NCBI GenBank assembly: GCA_030141605.1
Contig: JAQGDQ010000365.1
Span: 36,505-100,504, forward strand
Direction of reading: 5' to 3'
From: Tubiluchus corallicola
Taxonomy: Eukaryota > Priapulida > Priapulimorpha > Priapulimorphida > Tubiluchidae
Length of the DNA: 64,000 nt
A program made the translations under genes and the position numbers. Below the pieces are notes generated by a model that was not told where the DNA came from, ran no database searches, and saw nothing but the letters and a program-made list of their open reading frames with translations. Below, piece by piece: positions 1 to 8,726 of the stretch. Every line of letters starts with the position of its first letter. Position 1 is the stretch's first letter.

Positions 1-1080
1 ACAGAACAGGGAACCGTAGTTGATAACTATGTATTGGCCAATACCGGGAATAGTGATGGTTATATTGAAAAACAGCAGTTCGGTAGTACCCCTACCCAGT
101 CTGATACAGTTTTTTCTTATGTGGATGGCTCGGAGAAATATGAGATAAATAATTACTATGATCCCGAAGATGTAAGCTATGTTTCACGTATCAATCGTTT
201 CTACGATCCATATTATTACGACCCATATTGGAACTTATACTCATATCCACATTACGGTTTTTCGTGGAGTATGAGTTGGGGATATTCTAGCTACTACTAC
301 GGGTGTGGATACCCTGGCTATGGATGGGGCTACCCGTACCACTATTCGTATTACTACCCCTATTACGGATACGGATGGGGTCATCACTACTACCCTCATT
401 ATCATTATCCTCATTATTCATCCTACAACACCTATTATGGGAAAAATAATTATAGGGGTAGCTCGGTCTCTTCCCGTAAGGTAGGCAGTAGCAGTAGTAG
501 CACCTATGTTGGAAGCCAGTCTGGAGTGCGGAGCAGTCGTACAGTCTCTGGTACCTCTTCATCTACCTCATCTACCTCATCTACCTCATCTACCAGGAGG
601 AGTGTTACTCCCTCTGCACAAAATAAGCCTGCTACAACGGAAAATCAGAGTGTAAGCACCAGGAGTGGAGTGGCTTATAGAAACCTTAACCGCTCAGGTA
701 GCTCTTCTTCTTCCTCTTCTTCCTCTGGTAGCACCAGGAGTAAAACTGGGGAGTACTACACTCCCAGTTATTCAAAGCCAAGAACAAATACACGGGCAAC
801 ATATAATAGTTCATCACAGCAGGGTAACTATTCCCGCTCCTCTTCATCATCATCAAGAAGCTATGGCACCAAAAATAGCAGTTCTTCCAGTCGTACAAGC
901 AGCACATATAAGCGTCGTTCCAGTTCAAGTACAAATAACAGCTATAGTAATTCTTCTTCAAATAGCAGAAGTACTTACAGGTCGGCTCCAAGCAGCAGTT
1001 CGTCAAGCAGCCCAAGAAGTTCAAGTAGCTCAGGACGTTCTTCAGGTAGTAGCGGCAGCAGTAGTGGTCGCACAAGGTAA
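1..1080 (+). CDS. Tyr/Gly- then Ser-rich low-complexity protein, 5'-truncated by window edge
   Basis: The reading frame is open from base 1 and ends with a stop at 1078-1080, so the true start lies left of the window; the TTG at 34 is only the first possible initiator inside it. About 45-130 residues from the TTG the protein is very rich in Tyr, Gly, Pro, Trp and His (YYDPYYYDPYW, YPYYGYGWGHHYYPH). The rest is dominated by Ser with Thr, Arg and Tyr. The Ser-rich part includes an in-frame 9-nt tandem repeat (tctacctca, 562-594). There is no catalytic motif. Similar Tyr/Ser-rich proteins occur in Bacteroidetes as presumed exported proteins, but I cannot see a signal peptide because the N-terminus is missing. 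It precedes a FadL-like outer membrane gene on the same strand after 82 bases, so a cell-surface role is possible. Function unknown. Confidence 0.7.
   Translation, partial: TEQGTVVDNYVLANTGNSDGYIEKQQFGSTPTQSDTVFSYVDGSEKYEINNYYDPEDVSYVSRINRFYDPYYYDPYWNLYSYPHYGFSWSMSWGYSSYYYGCGYPGYGWGYPYHYSYYYPYYGYGWGHHYYPHYHYPHYSSYNTYYGKNNYRGSSVSSRKVGSSSSSTYVGSQSGVRSSRTVSGTSSSTSSTSSTSSTRRSVTPSAQNKPATTENQSVSTRSGVAYRNLNRSGSSSSSSSSSGSTRSKTGEYYTPSYSKPRTNTRATYNSSSQQGNYSRSSSSSSRSYGTKNSSSSSRTSSTYKRRSSSSTNNSYSNSSSNSRSTYRSAPSSSSSSSPRSSSSSGRSSGSSGSSSGRTR
562..594 (+). repeat. 9-bp in-frame tandem repeat (tctacctca, about 3.7 copies)
   Basis: Three full units and one partial unit of tctacctca encode Ser-Thr-Ser steps within the Ser-rich tail of the preceding low-complexity gene. 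The unit is a multiple of three, so changes in copy number would alter length without a frameshift. Confidence 0.8.
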
Positions 1081-1081
1081 T

Positions 1082-1109
1082 CTACATATAATATTCACTA
1101 AATATGTAG
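1082..1109. other. Inverted repeat between the Ser-rich gene and the FadL-like gene
   Basis: CTACATAT at 1082-1089 pairs perfectly with ATATGTAG at 1102-1109 around a 12-base loop. An overlapping CACTA/TAGTG pairing offers an alternative fold. No T-run follows, so this is not a typical intrinsic terminator; it could be an attenuator or mRNA-end stem. Confidence 0.4.
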
Positions 1110-1162
1110 TGATTGAGTAAATTGTATTAAACTTAAAAATTACGACAAATAAAAATACTAGA

Positions 1163-2698
1163 ATGATGAAAAGAGTTTTCTTCGTATTAGCAGTTCTGAT
1201 CGGAATAGCAGCATCTTCGCATGCTCAATATGTAGACCAGGCACTGACTTTATCCCAGCACTATTATGGTTCAACTGCACGCTCAAAAGCTATGGGGAGC
1301 GCGTTTGGCGCACTTGGAGGAGATATATCTTCACTAAGTATCAACCCTGCCGGAATTGCTGTGTATCAGAATTCAGAGTTTGGCTTCACACTAACGGGAT
1401 TACGCCTGAACGTGACAGATGCGTTATACCAGAAAACCACAGTTGATGATTCAAAATATAATTTTAATATTAGAAATTTTGGATATATAGGATCGTATCA
1501 TTATGATAAACAGGAGAGCAGTGTAGTTTCTTATAGTTTTGGGTTTGGGATGAATCGCCTTAATAATTTTCATCAGAATATTATTGTAAATTCTCCCAAC
1601 TCGCCCCATTCATACATAGATGCATTTGTAGAAACCACAAATGGAATACCATCTAGCAGCTTAACCAGCGAAGATGCATTTAATATTGGGATACCGTGGG
1701 TTAGTAAGCTGGCATGGGAAAATTATCTGATTGATGTTCGAAATCCCGACAGCGAGGGAAATGGCGATCAATATGTAACATCTCTTCTTGCTGAAGGCGA
1801 GTCTATTAATCAAACACGAGCAATAAGAAAAGCAGGCTACCTTAATGAATATTTTCTTTCTTTAGGTGCAAATTTTAATCATAAAGTTTATTTTGGAGCA
1901 ACATTTGGTATTCAGGACCTTTTTTTTACAGAGTCCTCGACCCATAGGGAAAGCGCTGATTTTGGGTCATTTGACTACTATAACTACACAAGATTATCAG
2001 GAGTGGGGCTTAATTTAAAGTTAGGTCTGATATTACGCCCTATACAGTACTTGAGAGTTGGCTTTTCATTTCATACTCCCACATTTTATGATATAAATGA
2101 GAGCTATGATGCAGCTATGAGTTCAACGCATACATCTTCTCCCGACCCTGAAGATGGCCAGACAAAATTCTACACCAGCACTCCATACGGAGAGTATAAT
2201 TTTGGACTGGATTCTCCCTACAGGCTTGTTGCCAGTGGGGCGTACCAGTTTGACAAAAAGGGTATGGTATCTGTAGATTATGAGTATGTAGACTATAGTA
2301 AAGCCAAGCTTAGCCATAAGGGAAGCAGTAGTGATAATTTTATACAAGAAAATAATGAGATACGCAGTAAGTACCGGGGTTCAAATATTGTACGGGTTGG
2401 TGGTGAATACTGGCTCACAGGCTATGCGGGGATTCGCGCAGGATATGAATATTACAGCAACCCTTACGAAGAAGAGATGAATGGGTATTATCAACCTAAT
2501 GCCAATTATAAAAATTCAGCTTACACAGGTGGGCTCGGCTTTCGGTTTGCTAACAATTCATATTTTGATATTGCTTACAGCCTGTCTTCCCAAACCGAGT
2601 ATTCATTTATGTACCAGCTTAATGATGTCAGTGTGGAGCCTGTACAGTTTGATTCAAATGTTCACGAGTTGATTTTTACTTTAGGGTTCCGCTTTTAG
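1163..2698 (+). CDS. OmpP1/FadL-type outer membrane transport protein
   Basis: The 511-residue protein begins with a clear Sec signal peptide (MMKRVFFVLAVLIGIAASSHA, probable cleavage before QYVDQ). The N-terminal mature part has the family pattern: a run near residues 35-70 containing GSTARSKAMGSAFGALGGD, followed by SINPAGIAVY. Alternating amphipathic strands continue to a C-terminal FTLGFRF ending in Phe, as expected for a BamA-assembled beta-barrel. FadL/TodX-like proteins form channels for hydrophobic compounds; Bacteroidetes members are often labelled hemin receptor without evidence. The substrate here cannot be read from the sequence. The next codon (1166) is also ATG and could be the start. 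Confidence 0.8.
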   Translation: MMKRVFFVLAVLIGIAASSHAQYVDQALTLSQHYYGSTARSKAMGSAFGALGGDISSLSINPAGIAVYQNSEFGFTLTGLRLNVTDALYQKTTVDDSKYNFNIRNFGYIGSYHYDKQESSVVSYSFGFGMNRLNNFHQNIIVNSPNSPHSYIDAFVETTNGIPSSSLTSEDAFNIGIPWVSKLAWENYLIDVRNPDSEGNGDQYVTSLLAEGESINQTRAIRKAGYLNEYFLSLGANFNHKVYFGATFGIQDLFFTESSTHRESADFGSFDYYNYTRLSGVGLNLKLGLILRPIQYLRVGFSFHTPTFYDINESYDAAMSSTHTSSPDPEDGQTKFYTSTPYGEYNFGLDSPYRLVASGAYQFDKKGMVSVDYEYVDYSKAKLSHKGSSSDNFIQENNEIRSKYRGSNIVRVGGEYWLTGYAGIRAGYEYYSNPYEEEMNGYYQPNANYKNSAYTGGLGFRFANNSYFDIAYSLSSQTEYSFMYQLNDVSVEPVQFDSNVHELIFTLGFRF

Positions 2699-2717
2699 AT
2701 GATGTGGTGTGTATCTG

Positions 2718-3989
2718 CTATATGATCATACCTGCTCCCACAGTATTATTGGTCGCCTCATCTATTAAGATAAGGCTGCCCGTAATACGATTTACGGAGT
2801 ATGAATCATAGAATATAGGTTTGGTTGTTTTAATTTTTATTCTCGCTATATCGTTCATCTTTACACTATTATTGTCAAAATCATTTTCCAGTGTATTGAT
2901 GTTTACTTTATGCACTACATCTGTAATAATACACTTAAGGGCATTTGAGGTGTGTTTCAATGAATATTTTCCATGCAGTGCCATAGGTTCTTGTCCCAGC
3001 CAGCAGATCATTATTTCCATCTCCTGTCCCATTTTGGGTTGATTTGTTGCATCAACAATCATAGAGCCACGACTAATATCTATATCATCTTCAAGGCATA
3101 TAGTTGCTGATTGCGGAGGGAAAGCTTTGTCTATGCCGGGGTATGCAAAATCAATTCTTGATATTTTGGACTTTAATCCTGATGGCAATACCGCCACCTC
3201 TTGTCCTACTGTAAATGTTCCTCCCCCTACACGGCCTGCATAACCTCTGTAATCATGAAATTCGTTCGATCCGGGGCGAATGATATATTGTACAGGGAAG
3301 CGGAGGTCTTTTAAGTTGTGATCGTGTACTATCGACATGTTTTCAAGCAGGCTTAAGAGGGTTTCCCCGCTATACCACGGTGTATTTGCAGACCTGTCAA
3401 CGACATTATCACCATTTTTTGCACTTACCGGAATAAAATGGACTTCATGACTCCCCAGTTTTTTTGCAACATTGGTAAAGTCCGACTTTATTTTTTCGTA
3501 AACTTCCTGACTAAACCCTACCAGGTCCATCTTGTTAATGCATACTACCACATGGGGTATCTGGAGTAGTGCAGCAATGTATGCGTGCCGGCGTGTTTGC
3601 TCAATGATACCATTTCTTGCATCGACAAGGATTACCGCGGCATTTGATGTGGAAGCTCCTGTTACCATGTTGCGTGTATACTGAACATGCCCCGGAGTGT
3701 CGGCTATAATAAACTTCCGCTTTGGTGTGGCAAAATAGCGATATGCTACATCTATGGTGATACCCTGCTCTCTTTCGGCACGCAGCCCATCGGTAAGAAG
3801 CGCTAAGTTAACCCCATCGTCACCATTTTTAACACTGGCTCTCTCAACAGCTTCCATCTGGTCCTCAAAGATAGCTTTACTATCATATAATAGTCTGCCT
3901 ATAAGTGTACTTTTGCCATTATCCACACTACCTGCGGTAGTAAATCGCAAAAGATCCATATCAAGGTAACCATTCTTTTTGCTTGGCAT
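2718..3989 (-). CDS. cysN: Sulfate adenylyltransferase subunit 1 (GTPase)
   Basis: CysN is the regulatory GTPase of the heterodimeric ATP sulfurylase that makes adenosine 5'-phosphosulfate from sulfate and ATP in assimilation. GTPase motifs are all present: G1 GSVDNGKST (20-28), switch region REQGIT (73-78), G3 DTPG (97-100), G4 NKMD (152-155), followed by EF-Tu-like beta-barrel domains. At 423 residues it is a stand-alone subunit without the C-terminal APS-kinase (CysC) domain found in NodQ-type fusions. It lies 27 bases downstream of cysD and is surely co-transcribed with it. No cysC, cysH or sulfite reductase gene is in the window, so the rest of the pathway is encoded elsewhere. Confidence 0.95.
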   Translation of the reverse strand: MPSKKNGYLDMDLLRFTTAGSVDNGKSTLIGRLLYDSKAIFEDQMEAVERASVKNGDDGVNLALLTDGLRAEREQGITIDVAYRYFATPKRKFIIADTPGHVQYTRNMVTGASTSNAAVILVDARNGIIEQTRRHAYIAALLQIPHVVVCINKMDLVGFSQEVYEKIKSDFTNVAKKLGSHEVHFIPVSAKNGDNVVDRSANTPWYSGETLLSLLENMSIVHDHNLKDLRFPVQYIIRPGSNEFHDYRGYAGRVGGGTFTVGQEVAVLPSGLKSKISRIDFAYPGIDKAFPPQSATICLEDDIDISRGSMIVDATNQPKMGQEMEIMICWLGQEPMALHGKYSLKHTSNALKCIITDVVHKVNINTLENDFDNNSVKMNDIARIKIKTTKPIFYDSYSVNRITGSLILIDEATNNTVGAGMII

Positions 3990-4016
3990 ATCTACAATTG
4001 CATTATTTTAAACCTA

Positions 4017-4922
4017 CTAAAAATAGCCCTCTTTTTTCCTGTCCTCCATTGCTGATTCAGATCGCTTATCATCAGCGCGTCCCCCGCGCTCGGTTACGCG
4101 TGTTGAAGCAACTTCCTGTATAATATCCTCCAGTGTATTTGCTTTTGACAATGTAACACCTGTACAGGTGATATCGCCTATGGTACGGCATCTTACGTTT
4201 TTTTCTTCAGTTTTTTCACCTGGCTTCAGTTTCATAAATGGTGCCATTGCCAACCAAGTACCATCACGCTTAAATACCTTCCTTTTATGCGTAAAGTAAA
4301 GATTTGGTATTTTAATACTTTCAAGTAGAATATACTGCCACACATCCATCTCTGTCCAGTTACTAATTGGGAAAACCCTGAAATGCTCCCCAACGTGCTT
4401 CTTTCCGTTAAAAAGATTCCATAGCTCAGGGCGTTGGTTCTTGGGGTCCCACTGACCAAATTCATCACGATGGGAGAAAAAACGCTCTTTAGATCTTGCC
4501 TTTTCTTCATCTCGACGCCCCCCACCCATTGCACAATCAAATTTTAACTGTCCTATTGAGTCGAGAAGAGTTGTGGTTTGTAACAGGTTGCGACTGGCAT
4601 CAAGGCCTGTCTCTTCAGCAACTCTTCCCTTGTCAATACTGTCTTGAACGTAACGTACTATCATGCGAGCACCCGTAGTGTGCGCAAGTTCATCTCTGAA
4701 CTTAATAGTTTCATCGAAGTTGTGGCCTGTATCTATGTGCATCAGGGGGAAAGGCACTTTACCAGGGTAAAATGCTTTTTTTGCTAAATGGAACATAACA
4801 ATAGAGTCTTTCCCTCCGGAAAATAACATAACAGGTTTTTCAAACTGAGCTACAACTTCTCGTAATACAAATATTGATTCTGCTTCAAGCTCCCGTAAAT
4901 GATTGACTGTATATCGTTCCAT
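4017..4922 (-). CDS. cysD: Sulfate adenylyltransferase subunit 2
   Basis: CysD is the catalytic subunit of ATP sulfurylase, adenylylating sulfate to APS with CysN. The 301-residue protein is full length and carries the PP-loop SGGKDS (35-40) of the ATP pyrophosphatase fold, then HIDTGHNFDET and the family signature GGGRRDEEKARSKERF. The C-terminus RKKEGYF is typical for CysD. It is first in a two-gene cysDN operon. Upstream, 55 bases from the start codon, sits a complete copy of the interspersed repeat, so any cysD promoter must lie within 4923-4977 or use the repeat. Confidence 0.95.
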   Translation of the reverse strand: MERYTVNHLRELEAESIFVLREVVAQFEKPVMLFSGGKDSIVMFHLAKKAFYPGKVPFPLMHIDTGHNFDETIKFRDELAHTTGARMIVRYVQDSIDKGRVAEETGLDASRNLLQTTTLLDSIGQLKFDCAMGGGRRDEEKARSKERFFSHRDEFGQWDPKNQRPELWNLFNGKKHVGEHFRVFPISNWTEMDVWQYILLESIKIPNLYFTHKRKVFKRDGTWLAMAPFMKLKPGEKTEEKNVRCRTIGDITCTGVTLSKANTLEDIIQEVASTRVTERGGRADDKRSESAMEDRKKEGYF

Positions 4923-4977
4923 TACAATAAATAGTTTGTCAAGCCTGCTATTCTATACAAGGATTTAGACATAACAT

Positions 4978-5117
4978 GAGACTTTTGCAAAACTCATTTT
5001 TTTCATTAAATACTTTCGTTAAAGCTCTTTTCAAAATCCTCACTTGAGCTAGCAAACCGTGAATTTTATAGAACTCTCTCTCAACCTAAGCCAAAATTTT
5101 CGTCTTGCAAAGACCTA
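4978..5117 (+). repeat. MITE-like interspersed repeat, full copy with target duplication (copy 1)
   Basis: This 140-bp element starts GAGACTTTTGCAA and ends TTGCAAAGACCTA, an imperfect terminal inverted repeat. It is flanked on both sides by AACAT (4973-4977 and 5118-5122), a perfect 5-bp target-site duplication. It is of the longer subtype, with GTTAAAGCTCTTTTC before CAAAATCCTC. It lies between cysD and the RsmI-like gene, which diverge. Confidence 0.85.
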
Positions 5118-5390
5118 AACATATAAATAAAATATGCAGTAGGACACAAAAATATACAATATAAAATAAGGACAAAAATATAGGGAGACAATTAGTCGTT
5201 ATGACATTATTAGGCCGGGCTCTACGCTGTTTGGCAAATTTTACCTGTGTGATTTTTTTGCAAAATAGATCTTCATTTTATAATAAATTGCGGTGTGGTT
5301 GCCCGCTTTTTATATACTAAGATCTTCTTAGAACTCTCGGGTTAGTGTATTTACTATCATTAAGCTACCTTTGTGCAAATAGTTTGAACT
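5118..5390. other. AT-rich intergenic stretch upstream of the RsmI-like gene
   Basis: No ORF or RNA gene is visible. A segment near 5250-5300 (ttttgcaaaatagatcttcatttt, then aaattgcggtgtgg) weakly resembles the 5' half of the interspersed repeat and may be a heavily decayed copy. A TAnnTTTG box lies near the gene. Confidence 0.35.
5366..5373 (+). promoter_or_regulatory. Candidate Bacteroidetes -7 box (TACCTTTG)
   Basis: TACCTTTG matches the Bacteroidetes -7 consensus TAnnTTTG and ends 17 bases before the ATG at 5391. The -33 region has no clean TTTG, so support is partial. Confidence 0.4.
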
Positions 5391-6107
5391 ATGGGTAGTA
5401 TATATTTAATTCCTGCTCCTATCGGGGATGGAACGGAGGAGTGTGTTCTGTCCTCGCCAATAAGTAGCATCGTAAGCAATATTCGCTTTTTTATAGTTGA
5501 AAACGTGCGCACTGCAAGGCGTTACCTTAAAAGGCTTAACAAGAGTATTGATATTGATAGCCTCAGCTTTGTAGAGTTGAATAAGTCTACTGACTATACA
5601 GATACAGAATCATTTCTTGCTCCTGCTCTGGAGGGGAAAGATATTGGAGTTATTTCAGAAGCCGGTTGTCCCGGAGTTGCTGATCCGGGAGCGGAGATTG
5701 TGAAGCTAGCCCATACATTAAATATCAGGGTCATACCTTTGGTGGGGCCTTCCTCTATCCTTCTTGCTCTGATGGCTTCGGGGATGAATGGGCAAAATTT
5801 TGCGTTTATTGGTTACCTCCCCATAAAAAAGCAGAGCCGCATAAAGTCAATACAGAGTGTTGAAAAAAGATCTTTTTTGGAAAACCAGACTCAGGTGTTT
5901 ATTGAGACACCTTACAGAAATATGAACATGCTCAAAGATTTGCTGGCGACCTGTAATTGCAATACTCTTCTGTGCATAGCCTGCGATATAACTATGAAAA
6001 CAGAATATATTAAAACAAAAACTGTTAAGGAGTGGAAGAATGCGTTACCTGACATTCACAAGCGTCCAACCATTTTTTTGTTGCAAAGGCCTCACATAAT
6101 GCATTAA
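5391..6107 (+). CDS. Tetrapyrrole-methylase-fold SAM-dependent methyltransferase, RsmI-like
   Basis: The 238-residue protein starts MGSIYLIPAPIGDG and contains SEAGCPGVADPGAEIV (about 88-103) and VGPSSILLALMASG (about 117-130). These are the substrate and SAM-binding signatures of the RsmI branch of the tetrapyrrole methylase superfamily; RsmI 2'-O-methylates C1402 of 16S rRNA. It is about 50 residues shorter than E. coli RsmI, as is usual for this Bacteroidetes paralogue, so the exact target is not certain. Its 3' end converges on the S46 peptidase gene with 39 bases between them. Confidence 0.8.
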   Translation: MGSIYLIPAPIGDGTEECVLSSPISSIVSNIRFFIVENVRTARRYLKRLNKSIDIDSLSFVELNKSTDYTDTESFLAPALEGKDIGVISEAGCPGVADPGAEIVKLAHTLNIRVIPLVGPSSILLALMASGMNGQNFAFIGYLPIKKQSRIKSIQSVEKRSFLENQTQVFIETPYRNMNMLKDLLATCNCNTLLCIACDITMKTEYIKTKTVKEWKNALPDIHKRPTIFLLQRPHIMH

Positions 6108-6146
6108 AAATATTCAGGTTTTATGTGTGAGGCGGCGTACCCTCTT

Positions 6147-8264
6147 TTATTGCATAATCAGCTCCATCTCATCAAGCAGATACCCCGCGCCGGCAAATTT
6201 ATCTATAATAAATAGTGCATAGCGTATATCTATCATGATATTGCGGCAGCGTTCCGGGTCAAACATGATATCACTCATTGTCCCCTCCCAACAGCGATCA
6301 AAGTTAACCCCTATCAGGGCTCCCTCCGCATTAATTATCGGGCTTCCTGAATTGCCTCCCGTGGTGTGGTTCGAAGCTGTAAAGCATACAGGCATAGTTC
6401 CATCGGCATTTTTGTATATTCCATAATCCTTATTATAGAAAAGTTTTCTCAGTTTTTCCGGCACGTCATAATCATAAATGTTGGGGTTATCTTTTTCCAT
6501 TATGCCCTCAAGGGTAGTATAATGGATATACCTCACTCCGTCGCGCGGAAAGTATCCTTCTACTTTGCCATAGCCTACACGTAATGTAAGGTTTGCATCA
6601 GCCATTATCATCTTTTCGCTATTCATTTCAAGGATAGCTTTCATGTAAAGTTTCTGATTTTCGCTTATTCGTTCGCGAAGCTTTCTAGTATTTGCTGACA
6701 CAGTGGCGGTGAAATGATCTTGTAATGAGACATATAGGCTAAGCATGGGATCCTTGTCCAGCTTCTTCAACTGCTTGTCACTAAAGTTGTCAAGCAGCTG
6801 GTATAGCTTATTCTCATCTGTCAATATAGATTTTCTATAGTACTTTTGCACAAACTTGCCGGAGTTTATATCCTTCATTATTTGTGAGGACCCAGCAGGC
6901 AGGAAATCAGCAGAAAGCTCCGTAAGATACTTGCCAAGTAAACTTTCACAAACCTTTTCATCAACAGCCTGGCTGTAATCTTTAAAATAGTTTTTAATGT
7001 ATTTTTTCAGATTATCAATATTTGATAATGAGCGCATTCTGGATGCCAGTGTAAAAATATCCGTGCCTCGGCCTACGATCTCGGTATAATAGTCGTTAGC
7101 GCTTAAGTATTTACTGTACTCTTTATATAACTTCTCGAAGTTGTCCAGTATGTGAGAGTACTTCTCTTTTCGTGAGTTATTTGCGTTCACCCACTCTGTA
7201 AAAGCTTTCTCCTCCTCTTGTTTGACCTCTATTGCCTTTAGTCTTTTCAGCCCTTTTATTTCACCTTGCCATTTTTTCCACGCATTTGAGGTTCTCGCAT
7301 ACTTAGAGGCATATTGAATTCGTACTTTTCTGTCTGCCTCCATCTCCTTCGAAAGAATATTGAGTTTTGCTGTGCGTATCGCTATTTTCTCAGGGTTACT
7401 CTGTTTCATAATGAGCTCTACAGCCTGAGAAGGCAGATACTGCTGTGTTGTTCCGGGGTATCCGAAAATCATAGTAAAGTCACCTTCTTCTACTCCCTTC
7501 ATAGAGATAGGGAAGTATTTGCGGGGAGTATATGGCACATTGTCCGGAGAGTATGGTGCAGGCTTATTGTCCTTATCGGCATAAATCCTAAAAATGGCAA
7601 AGTCGCCTGTATGGCGCGGCCACATCCAGTTGTCAGTATCACCCCCAAATTTACCTATTGCCGATGGAGGAGCACCAACGAGTCTCACATCTTTAAACTC
7701 TTCATAGATGTATACAAAATACTGATTGCCGTAAAAAAGAGGTTTTACAGTTGATATATAGTGTGTCCCTTCTACTGATTGCTCTTCAACTGCTTTGATA
7801 TTTTGATGGATAAGGTCTTTTTTCACCTCCTTGTCCATATCATCGGTAGTGCCTTTAAATATTTGCTCCGTAACATCCTCCATCCTGATAAGAAATCTGA
7901 CTTTAAGGTTCTCATTAGAGAGCTCTTCCTCACGACTCATGGCCCAAAAACCGTCAGTCAGGTAGTCATTATTTATTGAGCTGTGTGATTGTATTGCTTC
8001 ATATCCGCAGTGGTGGTTGGTGATCATTAACCCTTCAGGTGATATAACTTCGCCGGTGCAACCTCCTGCAAACAGAACTACTGCATCCTTAAGGCTTGCA
8101 TTATTGATACTGTAAACGTCTTCTGCAGAAAGCTTGAACCCCATTTGCTGCATCTCCTCAATATTGTATTTATTTAGTAGGGTTGGTATCCACATCCCCT
8201 TTTTTGCAGCTACCTGCAGTATAGAGAAGCAGAAAAAAATCAATATTAAAAAGGCTCTTTTCAT
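6147..8264 (-). CDS. S46 family dipeptidyl-peptidase, DPP11-like
   Basis: The 705-residue protein has a Sec signal peptide (first about 20 residues) and the chymotrypsin-like S46 triad: His85 in TNHHCGY, Asp221 in RHTGDF, Ser639 in GNSGSP. The family removes dipeptides from peptide N-termini in the periplasm. In characterised Porphyromonas enzymes the residue 18 positions after the catalytic Ser sets specificity: Arg in DPP11 (Asp/Glu at P1), Gly in DPP7 (hydrophobic P1). Here that residue is Arg657 in NFDR, so an acidic P1 preference is inferred. Length and C-terminus are typical of the family and no type IX sorting domain is present. Its predicted promoter overlaps the end of a MITE-like repeat. 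Confidence 0.9.
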   Translation of the reverse strand: MKRAFLILIFFCFSILQVAAKKGMWIPTLLNKYNIEEMQQMGFKLSAEDVYSINNASLKDAVVLFAGGCTGEVISPEGLMITNHHCGYEAIQSHSSINNDYLTDGFWAMSREEELSNENLKVRFLIRMEDVTEQIFKGTTDDMDKEVKKDLIHQNIKAVEEQSVEGTHYISTVKPLFYGNQYFVYIYEEFKDVRLVGAPPSAIGKFGGDTDNWMWPRHTGDFAIFRIYADKDNKPAPYSPDNVPYTPRKYFPISMKGVEEGDFTMIFGYPGTTQQYLPSQAVELIMKQSNPEKIAIRTAKLNILSKEMEADRKVRIQYASKYARTSNAWKKWQGEIKGLKRLKAIEVKQEEEKAFTEWVNANNSRKEKYSHILDNFEKLYKEYSKYLSANDYYTEIVGRGTDIFTLASRMRSLSNIDNLKKYIKNYFKDYSQAVDEKVCESLLGKYLTELSADFLPAGSSQIMKDINSGKFVQKYYRKSILTDENKLYQLLDNFSDKQLKKLDKDPMLSLYVSLQDHFTATVSANTRKLRERISENQKLYMKAILEMNSEKMIMADANLTLRVGYGKVEGYFPRDGVRYIHYTTLEGIMEKDNPNIYDYDVPEKLRKLFYNKDYGIYKNADGTMPVCFTASNHTTGGNSGSPIINAEGALIGVNFDRCWEGTMSDIMFDPERCRNIMIDIRYALFIIDKFAGAGYLLDEMELIMQ

Positions 8265-8339
8265 AAAAATGCGGATTTAAGGTTATAATTAAATTAATTC
8301 AGGGATGTTGTTAATTACGTTAATTGAATATTAGCCAGA

Positions 8340-8369
8340 CAAAGATATAAATTATGAGACCTTTACAAA
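8340..8369 (-). promoter_or_regulatory. Predicted promoter of the S46 peptidase gene, with -33 box inside a MITE end
   Basis: On the minus strand TTTG (complement of 8366-8369) is followed after 18 bases by TATCTTTG (complement of 8340-8347), matching the Bacteroidetes TTTG / TAnnTTTG pattern. Transcription would begin near 8333, about 70 bases before the start codon. The TTTG is part of the terminal inverted repeat of the element at 8356. Confidence 0.5.
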
Positions 8370-8469
8370 ATTTATCTTTTGTTAATATTTTCGTCAAAAT
8401 CCTCATTTACATTGGTAAATTGTGGATTTTCACCGTACTCCCCCTTAACTTGAGCCAAAACTGGACCTT
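8356..8469 (+). repeat. MITE-like interspersed repeat with target duplication (copy 2)
   Basis: Begins GAGACCTTTACAA and follows the short subtype consensus (TCGTCAAAATCCTCATTTAC, TTGAGCCAAAA). The 3' terminus is eroded to CTGGACCTT. ATTAT is present on both sides (8351-8355 and 8470-8474), a perfect 5-bp duplication. Confidence 0.75.
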
Positions 8470-8564
8470 ATTATTCTGTACATTGATTAATCATAAATGT
8501 TTATGGGTTACTTTTAATGGTATTCAGTGTAAGCCTTAGCTACGCTTTTGTAGTCTAATTTTTT

Positions 8565-8660
8565 GTAGTCCTTGCAAAACACATTTTTTTATTAACTATT
8601 TTTGTCAGAATTATCTTTAAAACCCTTGTTTATGCTAGTGGACTGTGATTTTTTATCATG
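8565..8660 (+). repeat. MITE-like interspersed repeat, 5' part (copy 3)
   Basis: GTAGTCCTTGCAA, then a run similar to other long-subtype copies through ACCCTTGTTTATGCTAGTGG and ACTGTGATTTTT. The 3' half is missing. It lies 5' of ribBA and does not contain an FMN riboswitch signature. Confidence 0.6.
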
Positions 8661-8726
8661 ATATGCCGTTTTTTATAGTTTGCATAGGGTGTCATCTTAA
8701 TGTCCTGTAAAAATAATTTAATGTGT

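Noticed and set aside
665-1120. 151-residue ORF overlapping the Ser-rich gene in another frame
   Set aside because: Low-complexity Leu/Val/Ala product caused by reading serine repeats out of frame; the Ser-rich frame is open to the window edge.
8470-8726. FMN riboswitch upstream of ribBA
   Set aside because: None of the conserved RFN segments are present; the gap holds a partial MITE.
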